Part shown: positions 13,687-24,953 of the stretch, piece by piece
Layout of the letters: every line of letters begins with the position of its first letter
Numbering within the stretch: the stretch's first letter is position 1
Assembly: GCF_002775205.1 (NCBI RefSeq)
Contig: NC_036450.1
Span: 26,376,288-26,440,287, forward strand
Length of the DNA stretch: 64,000 nucleotides
Source: Xiphophorus maculatus
Taxonomy: Eukaryota > Chordata > Actinopteri > Cyprinodontiformes > Poeciliidae
Reading direction: 5' to 3'
Notes under the pieces: model-generated
What the model was told of the DNA's origin: nothing
Databases searched by the model: none
The model's input: the letters and a program-made list of their open reading frames with translations, nothing else
Position numbers and translations under genes: made by a program

Positions 13687-14065
13687 ATCTCCAGGCATGA
13701 AGTCACAGTCAGGCAGCTCTTTGTTCATGTCCAGGACTTCGTCCATGTGGTCACAGGAAACACGACTTCCTCAGGTGGTTCCTCAAGTGATGCAGCAGAT
13801 TTCTGCCTCAGCAGGTTATTCAACATGTTCCCATGTTTTTTTCTGGGTTTCCCCGACTTCCTCTACAAGAGAAACTAGTCTGGGGAGCAGAGCCTCCCTC
13901 CAGCCGCCGGAGCTGCTCCTGCCATATTTAGTCCCAGGCCTTGTAACAGGACTTGCTGAGGTGCTTCTCAGAGTCGGGGCTGTGCCTGAGCGTTTCAGGG
14001 AGCAGAAGGTGGAAGAGTCCACGTCTTCTTTGATAAACAAAAAAGTTTTCCATCTTCTGGAGGAC
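13687..14065 (-). pseudogene. Broken exon-like block, product unknown
   Basis: Read on the minus strand, the block starts after a good acceptor (T-rich stretch ending ttttcag at 14,066) and ends at a perfect donor (GTAAGT, 13,686 downward). Inside, coding-like peptides appear in successive different frames, including FFVYQRRRGLFHLLLPETL, then LLRQKSAASLEEPPEEVVF, then MDEVLDMNKELPDCDFMPGD, separated by stops and apparent frameshifts. I do not recognise the protein. It could be a decayed exon of a lost gene or an old element fragment; chance is not excluded. Confidence 0.3.
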
Positions 14066-15870
14066 CTGAAAAACGTAAAACAGAACGTAACAACACGTGG
14101 AGAAAATTGTTGGTATTCCTCTGGTAACAAAATCCCCAAATAGTTACTGAAGTAACTCAAAACTGACAAGAGTAATAATAAATACACATTAACAAAAAGC
14201 TAACCAATGAAAATCAGACATTGTTTTTGAATTGTAAGTGAACAGAATCATAAAATAAAAAAAACTAATGAAAGAAGCTTGGACAAAAATGATGGTACCT
14301 CTAGAAAAGTTTGGGAATAATTTGACCAGAGGGACATGTTAGCAAAGTCGCTACGTTCCTTCACAGAGACGTGGCCACAGTGCAACACTGTACTGTGTCC
14401 CCTGACACACTGCATGGTGGGAAAGGTTCCACATAATTCCCGGAGCTCAGTGAGTCACCAGGTCCTGCTGGGCGGCCGCGTCATCTGAACGCAGCTTTCA
14501 CTCATTTAGAGTCTCTCCTCCACTCACCTCGCTCCTGCTAATTTATGAACAGTGATCAGCACTTACAGACGACACCTCAGAGATATTCATACTGTCATCT
14601 GTCTCCCCCCCGCTGTGTGCACCAGCGTTCCTCAGCAGCCTGTTGGCAACGTGTTGCACCTTGCAGTCTGTTTTAATCTGTTCCTGCCTCCAAGCGTTTA
14701 TGACCAGCATGTCGCCGCCTCCTCCATCTCTGTCCCTCTGTGAAAATAAAATGGTGCTGATGATTCGACCCCGCGCTGCAGGTGAAGTGACACACAGACT
14801 GCTGCTCTGCTGCTCTGCTGGAACATCAGCCTGTCTGCGCACCTGCCCCCACAGCTCTGCGCTGCTCTGACCTAGAAGACGGTTCTGATCCGACGCCTCA
14901 CCGGCTGGTTCTCTGTGTCGGCTGCGTCCGCCTGCAGGCATGAAATCTCACACTCCATTAAAGAGACGAGAGGACAGACGGCAGGGCCTGCCTACAACCA
15001 AGGCCCAATCTTTACTGAGCGTGCAGCATTAGCTGCTAATGTTTTAGCTTTCTCTTTGTTGCTGTTTGACATTTTGCGGCGCCCTGCTGATGTGTGAGCT
15101 GTTTGCAGGCAAAAGCCACATGAGGGCAGTAAAATATACAGCAGGAGTCTTTTACCTGCAGCTTCCTGCTGGGAGGTTTGTGTTAGATCAACAACAGCTC
15201 CGTCACTTGCACTTGGGGTCTGCTTTAGATCTTTAACTGGCTTTAACTCAGGGTGTAGCTGCAGATTTTTCTGATTATTTTCTGTTTTTCTCATGTTAAA
15301 CATTTAATAAGGCTCTCACATTCTGAGGGGATCTGTGTTTTTTCAGTCTCTTTCTCTATCTCCTTCAGCTGATAACAGCCTTTAGGTAGGTGTCTTTAGT
15401 TTTCCATTTCTATACAAAAATGTTTAGTTTTTTTATTGGTCTGATATATTTTAATTTGAAATGTTGTGTTTTCATCTGCTGTATGCAGGAAATGATCGGA
15501 AATTAGTAAAAATAAAGACTCCAAAGTGTCACTGTGTAATTACTACATGTGTTACAGTCACAGGTGTTACGGGTTCCTAAACTTTTCCAGGTCATGACCC
15601 CAAAGACGGCATCAGCTTCTGATTCGTGATCCCCTTTGCCAGCCCACAAACTACACAGAAAAAATACTTAAAGAAACATTGACATTCAGAATGTTTTTTT
15701 TCCACTTTATTATTGTTATATAAATGCTACCTTAAACCTTCTGATTTGAGCAGTTTTTAGGGTTTGTGCAGCCGAGTCCTCCACAGAACAGATACTGGAG
15801 GTTCTTTCTGTCTTTTTCTTGACAGAAACTTTAGCATTTCACACTAGCTATGAAGAGCAAAGCAGCTCAA
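14066..15870. other. Intergenic, no gene seen
   Basis: Positions 14,380-15,080 are more GC-rich than the surroundings and carry moderately long overlapping open frames on both strands, but no recognisable protein. At about 15,570-15,660 there is a stretch resembling the end of an old DNA-element repeat ('aggtcatgaccccaaag'). Confidence 0.4.
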
Positions 15871-16277
15871 TGCTGCGTTCAGACTAAATGCATTCATGCA
15901 TTAAAAAAGCGGCCGATGGTTCTAGTTGGACGTGTGTGCCCTCTGAAGTCAAACGCTTGACCTCTTGCTCTAGACACGCATCGGGAGGAGTCGCTGTTTT
16001 ATGTTGCTGGCCTCTTTGTGCAGAAGTGGATAAAATTGAGAGTGGCTTGGCTTTATTTTCTTAGACGTGCGTTGGGAAGAGCCTCTTGTCTTTTTTTTGT
16101 CCCGGTTACTTTGAGCAATGATGGATAAAATATTGAGTCTTTGCTTTATTTGCTGAAACCAAGAGAATGCTGTGTTTGAAGTCAGTTGAAATGTCTTGAA
16201 CGCTCAAAATGGTCGAAAGGCCTAAGGCAGTGTTAGACGGCCCTAATGCTCAAATTGCGTTTGGTCTGAACGCAGCA
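15871..16277. mobile_element. MITE with 14-bp perfect terminal inverted repeats
   Basis: The left end 15,871-15,884 (tgctgcgttcagac) and right end 16,264-16,277 are exact inverted copies, and the similarity continues inward imperfectly. The 407-bp body has no open frame of note. Flanks CAA and TAA do not give a clear target-site duplication, so Harbinger or hAT origin is undecided. Confidence 0.75.
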
Positions 16278-19200
16278 TAATACATTTTACTGGCAGCCAA
16301 TCAGAAGGCTGAGCAATGCAGATAATATTTCAATAAGTTATTCTAAGTTATGCTTCACATTAATGATTGAAAAACTGTTTAAATATTACAAAATTATATA
16401 ACTGGAAAGTTATATAAAAAAATATTTTTTTTATTTTTGCATTTTTTCTTTTTTGTTTAGTGTAGTATGTCTCACTTACTGAAATGAATGGACTTTAAAT
16501 AACATTTTTGATGTACTTGTGTTCTGTAGCTCTTGTCTATTATGAATGAAATTTGATTTATGACATCTGTTACTAGCTCAACAGCAGCGTCTGCCAAGGT
16601 CTTTGTTAACATTTCCTCTGTGATAGATGTGTGTACCTTGCTCTGATAGCCACTCAAGGGTCTCTGTCAGAGCCATTAGGCACCACTCATCCTTGCTGTA
16701 ATATTTTCTGACACACCTTCATCTCCCAGTGGCTGAGATATGAACCAAGTTTACTTGAGCTGTGGATTTTGACATTGGATTCTTTGAGCTCATTGTTGCT
16801 CTCTTGGCTTCCTCCACATGTAGACACAACAGCTGCACTGTTTTATTGTTTTGCTGCCTGCAGCCATCAGCAGGGACAGCACTGAACTGGCATCAAATTC
16901 CTCTAACAGCATCTCTAACAATCTTCTGTGATCATGCAATGAGCCGCTGGAAATGAAAAGCTCTCCGAAACGCCATCGTCTCTGGTGAGCTACGGTTCCC
17001 ATAGCAACCAAAAGGACAGAGATTCTCAATTACCCAAGTCCCCCAAACCTCCAGGTCTGACTGTTTGTGTCTTCCCCAGCATTGTGTACTCTGTCAAAGC
17101 ATGTTCTGTGTAATAATTTAATTGTTTTATTTACCTTACATTCATCTTCTTCATCTTGAAAAAAGTCCCATCATCGTCATGTTCGTTGATTCCTGAACAG
17201 CTCAGAAGATGAGGACTTGTCAGAAGACCGAAGCGTCAGGATGAGGAGGAGATAAGACAACAGCTGACTTTAGAGATATTCAAAGACAGTCAGCTGTCAT
17301 AAATTATCACTCCTAAGGTTTACTGTAGCTCCCTGAACAAAGCCATTGTTTTTAATTGGGTGACAAAAAATGTTGCAACGTGAAAAGGACTCAAAAGAAA
17401 CACAAAAATCAGTCAGTAGGTTAAAATGAACCTAAACAGGACCCATCATAAAATTCTCAGGAAAACAAACTACAAAAGGAACAAAGTCAGTATAGAGCTA
17501 AATTTCTAGCACACACAAAGTGAGGGCTAATACAACTGAAGCAGGTAAAACTGCAACAAACCTGGAGAAGTCTTCTCAGATAAGAAGTGCTTTTTTTTTT
17601 TTAAAGAACATCAGGTCAGCTAGTTGTGCTCCTGTACTCTGAGTCAGAGGGTCCGCTGTTGTGCTGATTACTCCTGTTTTTGAACAGAACAACTTTCTCC
17701 TTAATCGTTTTCAGTCAGTTTTTCCATCTCACACCTTGACTCCTTAAAACCGATTAATTAAAAACCACAGTGACTGTTTTGCTGACGGTGCTGCATTTGA
17801 CAGAGAAAAGGTGGGATTGTCTGCTACTGCTACAAACTGACTAATAACTAAGGATTACTGTCTGTTATTTGGTGATCAAATCTAAGCATGTAAAAAAATC
17901 ACATGTGGGGAAACTCAGGGTCCTGTTCTTGATTCACTCTACTTTTTTAAAAAATTATTAGCTGACATATTGGAACACATTTTATAATGCTGATGGCATG
18001 CAACTTTATATTTGTGCCATCATTGGCCATTGTTCTGTAGAATTACTTCAGACATTTATAAGTAGCTCCAAAACCAGGACGGTCCTGCTTTACAGACCAG
18101 TGGGGTTCGCTGTAGTCACAGACCCACAGCACTAATGAAGAAAACTCAACTGAAATGTAAATATCACTAAGAGGAGCAATGTGGTCAGTATCACATTTTG
18201 AGACTTCAAGCACATTCTATTGATATAGATTTGGGTGTCCAGGCATAATTGGCTACATACTGTAGATGGCAATCATATTCAACTATGTGCCACTAAATGA
18301 ACTAATTTTTAGGCCAAAAAAATAAACTGTTAGTGGCCCCCTGATCACACACAGTAAAACTTGTTTCTCTCACTATCCTGGCACTTCAAAATAATTTTAG
18401 CAATCCTAACTGACAAAACAGGCAAAGGTTAAGTCTGATTTAAAATCACACTGTCATTTTTCACATGGTATGCAAATATCATTTCAAATGAATATGCACA
18501 GTAGAACTTAGTTCTTTACAATCTTGGAGTTAACTTAATTATAATCCATTATTCAGCAAACATAGTTTGCTCCAAAGTCTGTCAAACCCAAAAGGTAGAA
18601 GTGAACAAAAAGTGTTTTTTTTATTCTTTTCTAAAAAAAAAAAAAGAAAAAAGAAAAGGAAAAAACAATTTGTCTTGACCAAATAGATCAAGCAACAAGA
18701 ATTCAAAGATTGACAGTGACAAACATCAAACATCAAACGCTTGTGGTGCCTCTGGACCTGAGCCCTGCTCATGAATGCAGACGTTTGGCTGAGTGCTGCT
18801 CCTCTGAGCAGCGTGGCTGCTGCTGGTCAAGCCTGAAAGACGACAAATGGACGGCAGCCCACATCCTCCAGGTTCACCAGGCAATTTATGAGATGATTAA
18901 ACTGACACTCTCTGCTTCCCTTTCAGGAGCCAGCGTAATTAAATTGATATCAACAACACCCTGCAGCAAAAAGCTACGGCTGCTGCAGCGTCTGTAGTTT
19001 CAGACACACTAACACCTGGGACTGAGAGCTGGACAAACCTCCACACACACCTTCGTAAGCCAGTCCTTCTGGAATGCTGGACAAACTTAACTCTGAGTGA
19101 CAGGAAGTACCAAATACAGATGAACGTCAGACAAGCTTTTAATGTAAAACCAATTCTCTCCTCCACTTCAGCACTATGTGTGGCTCAGCTAACCTCATTC

Positions 19201-21595
19201 AGCCCCCAAAATATTGAAGTTTATTCTTGTAATGTGACAAAATGTGGAAAAGCTCAATTGGTGTCTATAGTTTTCAAAACATCATGAATTTCAGAAATGA
19301 GCTGGAATGGAACAATTTAAAGACAGACAAAAAGATTAAAACGACATATCGTAATTGTAAATATGGAATTGTGACCATATTGTTTCCCAGTGTTATTCTT
19401 AGGGAAGTTGTTGTAAAGCTCTCCGTAGGTTACACTCACAAATACCAGCTAAAACTTTCATGTGTAATAAAGAAGCCTGGGTCCAGCCACGGAGCCCACT
19501 CTTGTTTTGGCTGTTGTTGGTGCCTCAGTGTCTCATTAACCACTGTTGACTTCTAAATCTGCTGCCGTCTGTTTCCTACCTAATGAGCTGTGCAGATGTC
19601 TCCGCGTCTTATGGTGCTCCTCTTTGGTCTCTGTCTTTTTCTGCAGCGCTCTCCTTTGAGGTGGCAGGTATTCAGACACTTCCAGTTAACTTTGAGTCAA
19701 CCCTGTGCGCAGTGAGGGAGCGCGCCAGCTGAGCTATTGTAGCTCCACTTTTCCAAAGATAATTCACGTCATGTTTCACAGAACATCAGCCATGAAATGT
19801 CTGTGAGGAACATCTGGAGGCTCACAGACGCTTCAGAGCTCCGGGGTCACCAGGCCAGGAGCAATCGAAAGCTTAAGTTTGAAATTCTCAACAATTTGTC
19901 GGACAATGTGCAGGTTAGATTTTATTTGCCTTAATCATGTCATCAATGCTTCACTTGATTCTATCTCGGTTCTTTTCCACCATTCTGGGCTGACTTTGGA
20001 TTATGTGTGGCACTGAGTTCAACCTGATAAGGCAGTTTGGTGGAAAACTGCCTTATCTTCTGCTAAGACAAAAAAAAATCCCTACTCCTCCGTATATACG
20101 GGGCGCTGTTGCGCAAGATAGTGAGTTTGAGTTTTTAATTCATAAACCATAGCCTTAAACCCTTAAAACCTTTCCACCAATGTAATCCTTGGGCAATTCT
20201 CCATCATTTTACTCTGGCCACGCCCACTTCCTCCTAACTACATTTTTTGGCTATAACACAATAAAGATAAACATAAATATGATGCATAACATTTATGGAC
20301 TGAGGCACTAAAACAATATGGAAAAAATTGGAAATAAAAAAAAACTGTTCAAGCAACAAAACAGTAACTCTTTTAGTGATCACAATTTTTCATGATTACA
20401 GAATAAACTCTTAGATCCTAACAGGGGATGACCTATTGTATGAATTTAATGCAGTTTTAATTTTAGTGAAGGTCAGAAAGTTTATGTCTGGATAACCACT
20501 TGACAGATTTACACCAAACGTGGCACAGATGTTTAAGAACACACCCTGAGTCCATATCCTTAATATGATTATGAAGTGGACATGGCTTATATGCTACCTC
20601 ATATCTGACCTTTGATCTCAGCGAACTCAAATGTTAATATAGCAGCTACAGCAGCTACTGACCGGATCACAACCTGGTGAGCACCACAGCGGGAAATGAA
20701 ATTGGCAGTGTTAGTGTTGCAAATAAGACATCAGATCTTAACAGTTAATAGGATGACTCACCAGTGGGCATAAAATATAATACAATAGGCAATTCAGATG
20801 TGTAGGTTTCTTGTTGGATTGTGAACAACAGACACAGAGTGTCTGAAAACCCAACAATCCATGATGATTCTAAAGAACTTCTATAATAAAAAATATTTCA
20901 GATTTGAAGCACTGAGTTAAATTCAAAGGTTATATAAGTTTGAATGAGAAACTGTCCAAACTTTCCACTCGCATATGAGTAAAGGCAAAAAGTTTTGGTA
21001 GACAGCGCTATCTGCTGGTAGACTGAAGAATAACACATTCACCCCGTAAGTGAAATACTCAGTGATTTGATTAAAATGGTGCTCAGTTCATTTGACCAGT
21101 CCAAAAAATAAAAAATACCAGCACGAATAATAGAACTGCAGATTATGGATCAGAAAGAGGCATAATCTTTATAATCCTCATAGATTATGGATCTTAAAGA
21201 ATATGTTGGGTTATGTTCCATTGAAGTTCTGTATGACCAACTTGCAATTTTTCAGGGCGTTTAGTTGAACATTGCCATGAGAAAATGAGCTCCATGGTCA
21301 TAATCATCAGTCACAAACGAGTTTAAGGGATTCTCCTACCAACAGCTGCCTTTTGAATAACAGCTGACTTGAGTCTTCAACTCAATATTTAGAAGCACAT
21401 TTTACTCCTGCTGTCACAGCTGATCCTGGGTCAGAGTGCAGAAAAATGTAGACTATCACTTTAGTCCAGGTTAAGCTTTTTGTAGTTTTAATGAGAACCT
21501 AGTTGATTCAGAACTTTAGTGGTTTCATTCTGAACCAACAAAGTCCAGAGGAAACTGCATCAATATCTAGTTTGTCCACGACAAGTCATTAAAAA
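16278..21595. other. Long intergenic stretch, no gene seen
   Basis: No supportable gene. It holds a 13-bp inverted repeat at 20,026-20,057, poly-T and poly-A runs near 18,610-18,660, and AT-rich sequence otherwise. Open frames up to about 100 codons (for example around 18,710 and 19,242) show no recognised domain and no splice context. Confidence 0.5.
20026..20057. repeat. Short-loop inverted repeat
   Basis: Arms 20,026-20,038 and 20,045-20,057 are exact 13-bp reverse complements around a 6-nt loop. Confidence 0.85.
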
Positions 21596-21830
21596 ACAAG
21601 CTACTTCCTGTTTTCTTCTTTGTGGTTTGCACCAGTAGTAACAACCAGTTGTTTTGACTTGTGATGCGAAAAAAATGTTTCCATCGCAGTTTCGCAAAAT
21701 AAGCCAACTCCTCCTAGAGCCAACACGTTTGGTGCAAAATTGCCATGTTATAATTCAGAAGTTTTATTTTCAAAATGTCAAATTGCGCAATTTTATGGTC
21801 AATGGAAACACAACTATTGTCTTCAATCTG
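21596..21830. mobile_element. Dispersed MITE-like repeat, copy 3
   Basis: Shares the ordered blocks seen at 7,610-7,860, including 'cgcagtttcgcaaaataa' and the terminal 'atggtcaatggaaacac'. It ends shortly before the cox5b 3' UTR. Confidence 0.55.
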
Positions 21831-21879
21831 ATTGAAAAAAAAATACAAAATCTGAGCAGAGCTCAACCTGAAGCAGACA

Positions 21880-21902
21880 AACACACACACACACACACAC
21901 AC
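21880..21902. repeat. (CA)n microsatellite
   Basis: Short perfect CA tract just beyond the polyadenylation end of the first cox5b copy. Confidence 0.9.
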
Positions 21903-21904
21903 AT

Positions 21905-22257
21905 ATATGAGTTCAGTACTTTATTGGCTCAACAGTAGGAGTGGTCCGAATGTAACATCATACAGTACAGTCAATGTAAACTGAAGCTGAAGGTCCCAAA
22001 ACACATCTGAGCTGTTTGGAAATGTAACGTGTGAAGCCAAAGCTGAGGTTAAAAGGTAGATCAAGTGCTAAAACAGACCAGATAAACGACATCAGACCAG
22101 GAAATACACCGAGCCCAAACAACAAAAGGACAGCATCTTCAAGCACAGTGAAAACTTAAAACACTCTGAGTTTTCTTGGTCCGGAGATAAAATTAACATT
22201 TCAAAGAGAAGCCAAATTTGTACTGTAAATACATCTACTAAAATACTTTGTTTTAAG
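21905..22257 (-). other. cox5b: cox5b copy 1, 3' UTR
   Basis: Follows the TAA stop. A polyadenylation signal AATAAA lies on the minus strand at 21,920-21,925. The middle part (about 21,960-22,150) is still alignable by eye with the 3' UTR of copy 2 (about 28,310-28,520), for example 'cttgatctacct' and 'gttacatttcca' blocks. The tandem duplication therefore included the 3' UTR. Confidence 0.75.
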
Positions 22258-24910
22258 TTAGTGGGGGAGGTTATGGGGCACCAGTTTGTAGTGGGCACCA
22301 CAGGAGGGGCAGCGCTGGGGCTCGCCCTCATGAAGCCAGAACCAGATGATGGCGGTGTTGTCTTCCTCACCTGCACAGAGAAAATAAAGACATGAGGCAG
22401 AAATCTGGAAGTTGAGGCTGCTGAACAGCTGAACTGTGATTTTATAGAGCTGGCTTCGTTTCTGTCATGTTAGAAATATATTTAATAATTCTGTTACTGT
22501 GACTTACAGATACAGCCCACAACCCTCTTGTTAGTGATGGAGGGAACCAGGTGGGGGTCCGACTTGGAGCCAGCGTAGCTCTTTGGCTTCATCATGCTGT
22601 AAGGATCCTGCAAGGAGAAGAGGAAGATGATGATGAAGGTAGGTCTAATGGTCTCTTCAAGAGTTTGGTCTCAGCTGCGTTCAGGGTTCTGAAAACAGCC
22701 TGACAACAAACATTACATCAACAAATAAAGAGGTTTCCTTAGTAATGGATGATCTAATTAAGATAAGAGCAAGTATCGCCATGGAAACAACGAGATACAC
22801 ACTGAGAAATAAGCTGACAGCTGGAAGCTGAGGCTAGATAATAAATCTAATAATAAATTATAACAGAGAGCTGGTCCATGTCACTAGATGTGGAACTTCG
22901 ATCCAGAATCTCTCAGCATTCTGGGGGATGTAGGCAGAGGAGAGACTTTAGTTGCTCAACCTCTCACGGTGAGTGGCATCAGCTAACTAACTCTTTGGTT
23001 ACCTAGCAACAACCTGTTGCACAACTTGCACAGGAGCAGTTTCAAGTTTTATCACAGAGTCTCATGACTGTTGAAACATAAAGAAAAATGCAGTGGAGAG
23101 AAAACAGGAAGCGACCTCACTAGCATGGCTGTGTTTCAGACATTTAAAACAAAAAAAACGAATCAATAATTATCTGTATTGACTGATACGAAATTCTTAT
23201 AGCGTGATAAATTTTCCACCATATTGCTCAGCACGACCGGAATCTGGAAGTTTTCAGCCTGAACAGCCCTGAGCGTTAGCAGCTGGTCAGTGCCACGCCA
23301 ACGCTCCACCAGGTCAGGCTGGAAGCAGCTCTGTGCTGAACGGGGAAAAGTTTGAACACGAGAGCCAAACAGTAAGACACTGTGTTACAGACACTGCTCT
23401 CTCAGTCATGGTGTGATACTGGCTATGATCCTAGCAATGATCACTCAGACAGGAAAACGAGGCTAAAAATATTTCATTGTTCTTCACGAAAATCCGAGAT
23501 CAGACATCGGCCACAACAATCTAATTAAAGAAACTCCAGAAAACAAACAAACAAAAAAAACTTCATAGTACGGTGGTGGAGAGTTAGTGATGTGGGCTTC
23601 CTGTGAGGCCCTGAGACCATTACAATAAATAACTCAACTGTTTGGGTTTATGAACCTGAACAGTGGCAATCTTGCTATGATGGTTATAAACTTGGTAGGT
23701 CAGGATTTGAAATACAACACCAGCATGTTGCTGTAAAACAAGATGACCAATAACAGCCAGCAATATCACTGCAGTGTCAAAACAAGGACAACATCTGAAG
23801 ATTCACTGTTGTGTTCCTAAAATGGGTTTAACACATTTTAACCTGCCTATTAGCATGTTTATATAGTGACAACTGAAATCAGATGTTTAAGATACTTTTC
23901 AGTTTATTTAAAAAATTTAATCTACGATTATAAACTCAACTTTTAATCAGCTTTGATTAACTGCCACTTCCTGGCAATGCTGTACCAGGAAGTGATCTCA
24001 CTAAGGACCAAAATAAAACTTTTATCTTCACAACTAATGAATGATCAATTTAAGGGGTTTTTTCTTCAGTACAAAACCTGAAAAATAAGCAGGTAGGACA
24101 TATATCTATCTCTTAAAGGAAAGTCTTCTTCTAAGGAATTATTTCACAGAATATAGTTTCATCTAAAGTTATGCTTTACACTTAGTTATGCTAAGTGTAA
24201 ATCATAACTACATGCTGTAATGTGATGTTACCTTTCCCTCCTTCATGGCCTTCATGATGACCTTCTCCAGCCCAGTGGCCTGCTCCTCATCAGTGGGAAT
24301 GCCTGGAAGCACCAACATGACAAAGGAGGAAACTCGGGATGTACCACAGAACCGCTCACTCATAATTTCACAGAACTATGAATAAACTACAAGAAACTAG
24401 GAGTCAAATATAAACTATTATGTTTAGAACAGCGATCAAAACGGCCACGATAAGACCCGAGCAATCACCTTCCTGGGAGCTGGGTTTGGGTCTGAATAGA
24501 AACAAATGTAAAGCAGATGACCAACAGAACCACCTAAACCCAGACTGACCTCTTTGCTGTCACTGTTAGCCTAATGCTAAGTAGCAGGTTAGCCCCTAGC
24601 TTTATTTAAGAACATCTGGATATTCAAAACCAGCTGAACACAGACAAACAGAAAATGAACTTATTACAACCCAAGAGATTTAGCGGGTTTTTACTACAAG
24701 AACCGAACGTGTCCTGGCAGAACTTGGAAGAGAAAGCGTTCCGCGGTCAGACGGACTAGCCTAGCTAACACTTCAGTCTGTTATCTGAATGGTTGTGTCC
24801 GTGTCGGCCTCACCTCCAGCCGCCATGCTGCGGCTCAGAGCCGGAGCCCGGACAGCCCGGCAGGTTGTCACGGCTCTCAGCCCGGAGCGCAGCAGTAACC
24901 TTGCAGCCAT
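22258..24910 (-). CDS. cox5b: Cytochrome c oxidase subunit 5B, copy 1
   Basis: Nuclear-encoded subunit of mitochondrial complex IV, peripheral on the matrix side and zinc-binding. Four coding exons on the minus strand, all with GT-AG junctions: 24,814-24,910; 24,232-24,302; 22,508-22,607; 22,258-22,370. They sum to 381 nt, 126 residues, close to the usual 129. The N-terminus ([14 protein letters not shown]...) is an Arg-rich, acid-free mitochondrial presequence of about 30 residues. The mature part opens with [12 protein letters not shown]. The four zinc-ligand cysteines are present as CIC (88, 90) and CPSC (110, 113), and the end reads [11 protein letters not shown]. The gene looks intact. 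A LINE 3' tail lies 43 nt upstream of the ATG. Which of the two copies matches a named paralogue cannot be decided here. Confidence 0.95.
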
Positions 24911-24953
24911 TTCTCCTTCAATGTACGGTTGTCACCCAGTAAAGATTAATGGA

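Noticed and set aside
13697-14143. 148-codon plus-strand open frame
   Set aside because: No recognised domain; it is opposite the better supported, broken minus-strand exon-like block.
14543-14941. 132-codon minus-strand open frame in GC-richer sequence
   Set aside because: No recognised domain; all frames are rather open here because of base composition.
24175-24201. Hairpin in cox5b copy 1 intron 1 as a microRNA precursor
   Set aside because: The stem is only 11 bp, too short for a precursor; kept only as an inverted-repeat observation.
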